Origin: an uncultured Porphyromonas sp. | Lineage (GTDB): Bacteria > Bacteroidota > Bacteroidia > Bacteroidales > Porphyromonadaceae | Reading direction: 5' to 3' | Assembly: GCA_945965245.1 (NCBI GenBank) | Contig: CAMFNC010000028.1 | Location: 1-7,602 of the forward strand | Length of the DNA: 7,602 nucleotides | In this document: positions 6,916 through 7,602 of the stretch, one piece after another | How the letters are laid out: each line of letters starts with the position of its first letter | Numbering within the stretch: the first letter of the stretch is position 1 | Translations under genes and position numbers: made by a program | The notes under the pieces: generated by a model | The model's database searches: none | Told to the model about the DNA's origin: nothing | The model's input: only the letters and a program-made list of their open reading frames with translations

Positions 6916-7602
6916 TTACTCGAAAGTGGGAATGGTAATGTTTTTTTGAGTCCATGGTTTTACCACCACTTTGATGTGTGGAGTGACCATAGAAGAACTA
7001 TTGGGGCTGGGCACAATGATGAATACATCGTATGTGCGCCCGGGCAGGACATCGCCACAAAATTCAGCTCTGGAACCGGCAGGTGCGCCCGCCAATTTTT
7101 CACCGAAAGGAACCCAATAGTGCCAGATGGGATCTTTGAGATCCTTGTGCAGGGTATATTTGGAGGTATCCTTATCGGCATAATAAGTGGCCAGAAGAAT
7201 GCGAGGGGCATAAGCGTTGTCGTCCGAATCGTAAAACTCCGAACGGCCACTTTGCAAGCCCCGGATAGCCGTGTTATTGCCGGCGGCATCTTTTTCGTAT
7301 GGACAATCGGCTTCGCTGTAGCGTGGTGCCACATACGGTGCCACATATTGAGGAGCCAGAAATTGGTACTTGCCGGGATTGCTACGCATTTCATTAATTT
7401 TGGCCTCGTCCGTGGTCAGCGTGGTGGGCAGTGCATAAATTTCAGGGTAACTCATGCCGCTTACATCCAAATCGGCACCTACGGCGAAAGCATAGTTCAC
7501 TCGGCGATTTTTCTCCCAAACATTCACGGATTTATACAGGATAGAATTTGCCGTGGCAAAGCGTCCATTGGAATCGCCATTGGTGTGCGCCCGCTTGTCG
7601 TC
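6916..7602 (-). CDS. Fimbrillin-like or fimbrial accessory protein, C-terminal part (cut by right window edge)
   Basis: The frame is open from the right edge to the stop at 6918-6916, giving the last 228 residues. The N-terminus, and therefore any signal peptide, lies outside the window. An internal GTG at 7527 is not the start, since 25 more coherent codons precede it. The visible part has SILYKSVNVWEKNRRVNYAF, then alternating polar and beta-prone sequence. It closes with LPGRTYDVFIIVPSP and IKVVVKPWTQKNITIPTFE. A final two-strand beta ending in a Trp-containing strand (VVVKPW) is what fimbrillin-type subunits of Bacteroidales usually show. I infer a subunit or accessory protein of the same fimbria-like structure as the next gene, which starts 34 bp downstream with no promoter visible between. 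I do not recognise the exact family. It could also be an unrelated secreted beta-sandwich protein. Confidence 0.6.
   Translation of the reverse strand, partial: DDKRAHTNGDSNGRFATANSILYKSVNVWEKNRRVNYAFAVGADLDVSGMSYPEIYALPTTLTTDEAKINEMRSNPGKYQFLAPQYVAPYVAPRYSEADCPYEKDAAGNNTAIRGLQSGRSEFYDSDDNAYAPRILLATYYADKDTSKYTLHKDLKDPIWHYWVPFGEKLAGAPAGSRAEFCGDVLPGRTYDVFIIVPSPNSSSMVTPHIKVVVKPWTQKNITIPTFE
7325..7348 (-). repeat. 12-bp tandem duplication inside the fimbria-type gene
   Basis: Two adjacent copies of GGTGCCACATA[C/T] on the plus strand (7325-7336 and 7337-7348) differ at only the last base. On the coding strand they give the in-frame repeat YVAPYVAP. Because the unit is a multiple of three, gain or loss of a copy would change protein length without a frameshift. 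Confidence 0.6.

Noticed and set aside
7525..7527. GTG as the start of the right-edge gene
   Set aside because: The frame continues upstream for 25 coherent codons to the window edge, and no signal peptide follows the GTG although the product is expected to be exported.

Overview
The window looks like a Bacteroidales chromosome (Bacteroidota). The evidence is a PpiD/SurA-type chaperone, a DHH/DHHA1 phosphoesterase followed by a small lipoprotein, DUF4906/Mfa2-like fimbrial proteins, and two promoters carrying the Bacteroides-type -7 box TAnnTTTG (both read TATCTTTG). Classical Shine-Dalgarno sequences are absent before the starts I examined, as expected for this phylum. I cannot assign a genus. 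Every gene I can support is on the minus strand, so transcription runs from the right end to the left; the plus-strand open frames are antisense shadows.

Right part (7602 to about 3671): the end of a fimbria-type surface operon. A truncated gene enters from the right edge and its C-terminal 228 residues end at 6916. After 34 bp comes a 1029-residue lipoprotein (6881-3792). It has a FimB/Mfa2/DUF4906-type N-terminal half and a C-terminal half with an EF-hand-like loop and two lectin-like (FISUMP/DUF1566-like) modules, which suits a fimbrial tip or accessory adhesin. A perfect 14-bp stem with a U-tract (3671-3720) closes the operon.

Middle (3601 to 1376): a promoter precedes a 716-residue membrane-anchored periplasmic peptidyl-prolyl isomerase of the PpiD/SurA type, which probably helps fold secreted and outer-membrane proteins.

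Left part (1340 to 1): a stem-loop and a second TATCTTTG promoter lead into an NrnA-like DHH phosphoesterase. Ten bases after it begins a small lipoprotein (DUF4827-like), cut by the left edge, so the two are probably co-transcribed.

The layout is therefore two conserved housekeeping units with a fimbrial (accessory) operon directly upstream. The least ordinary part is the C-terminal architecture of the 1029-residue protein. I saw no RNA genes, CRISPR arrays, insertion sequences, attachment sites or origins.
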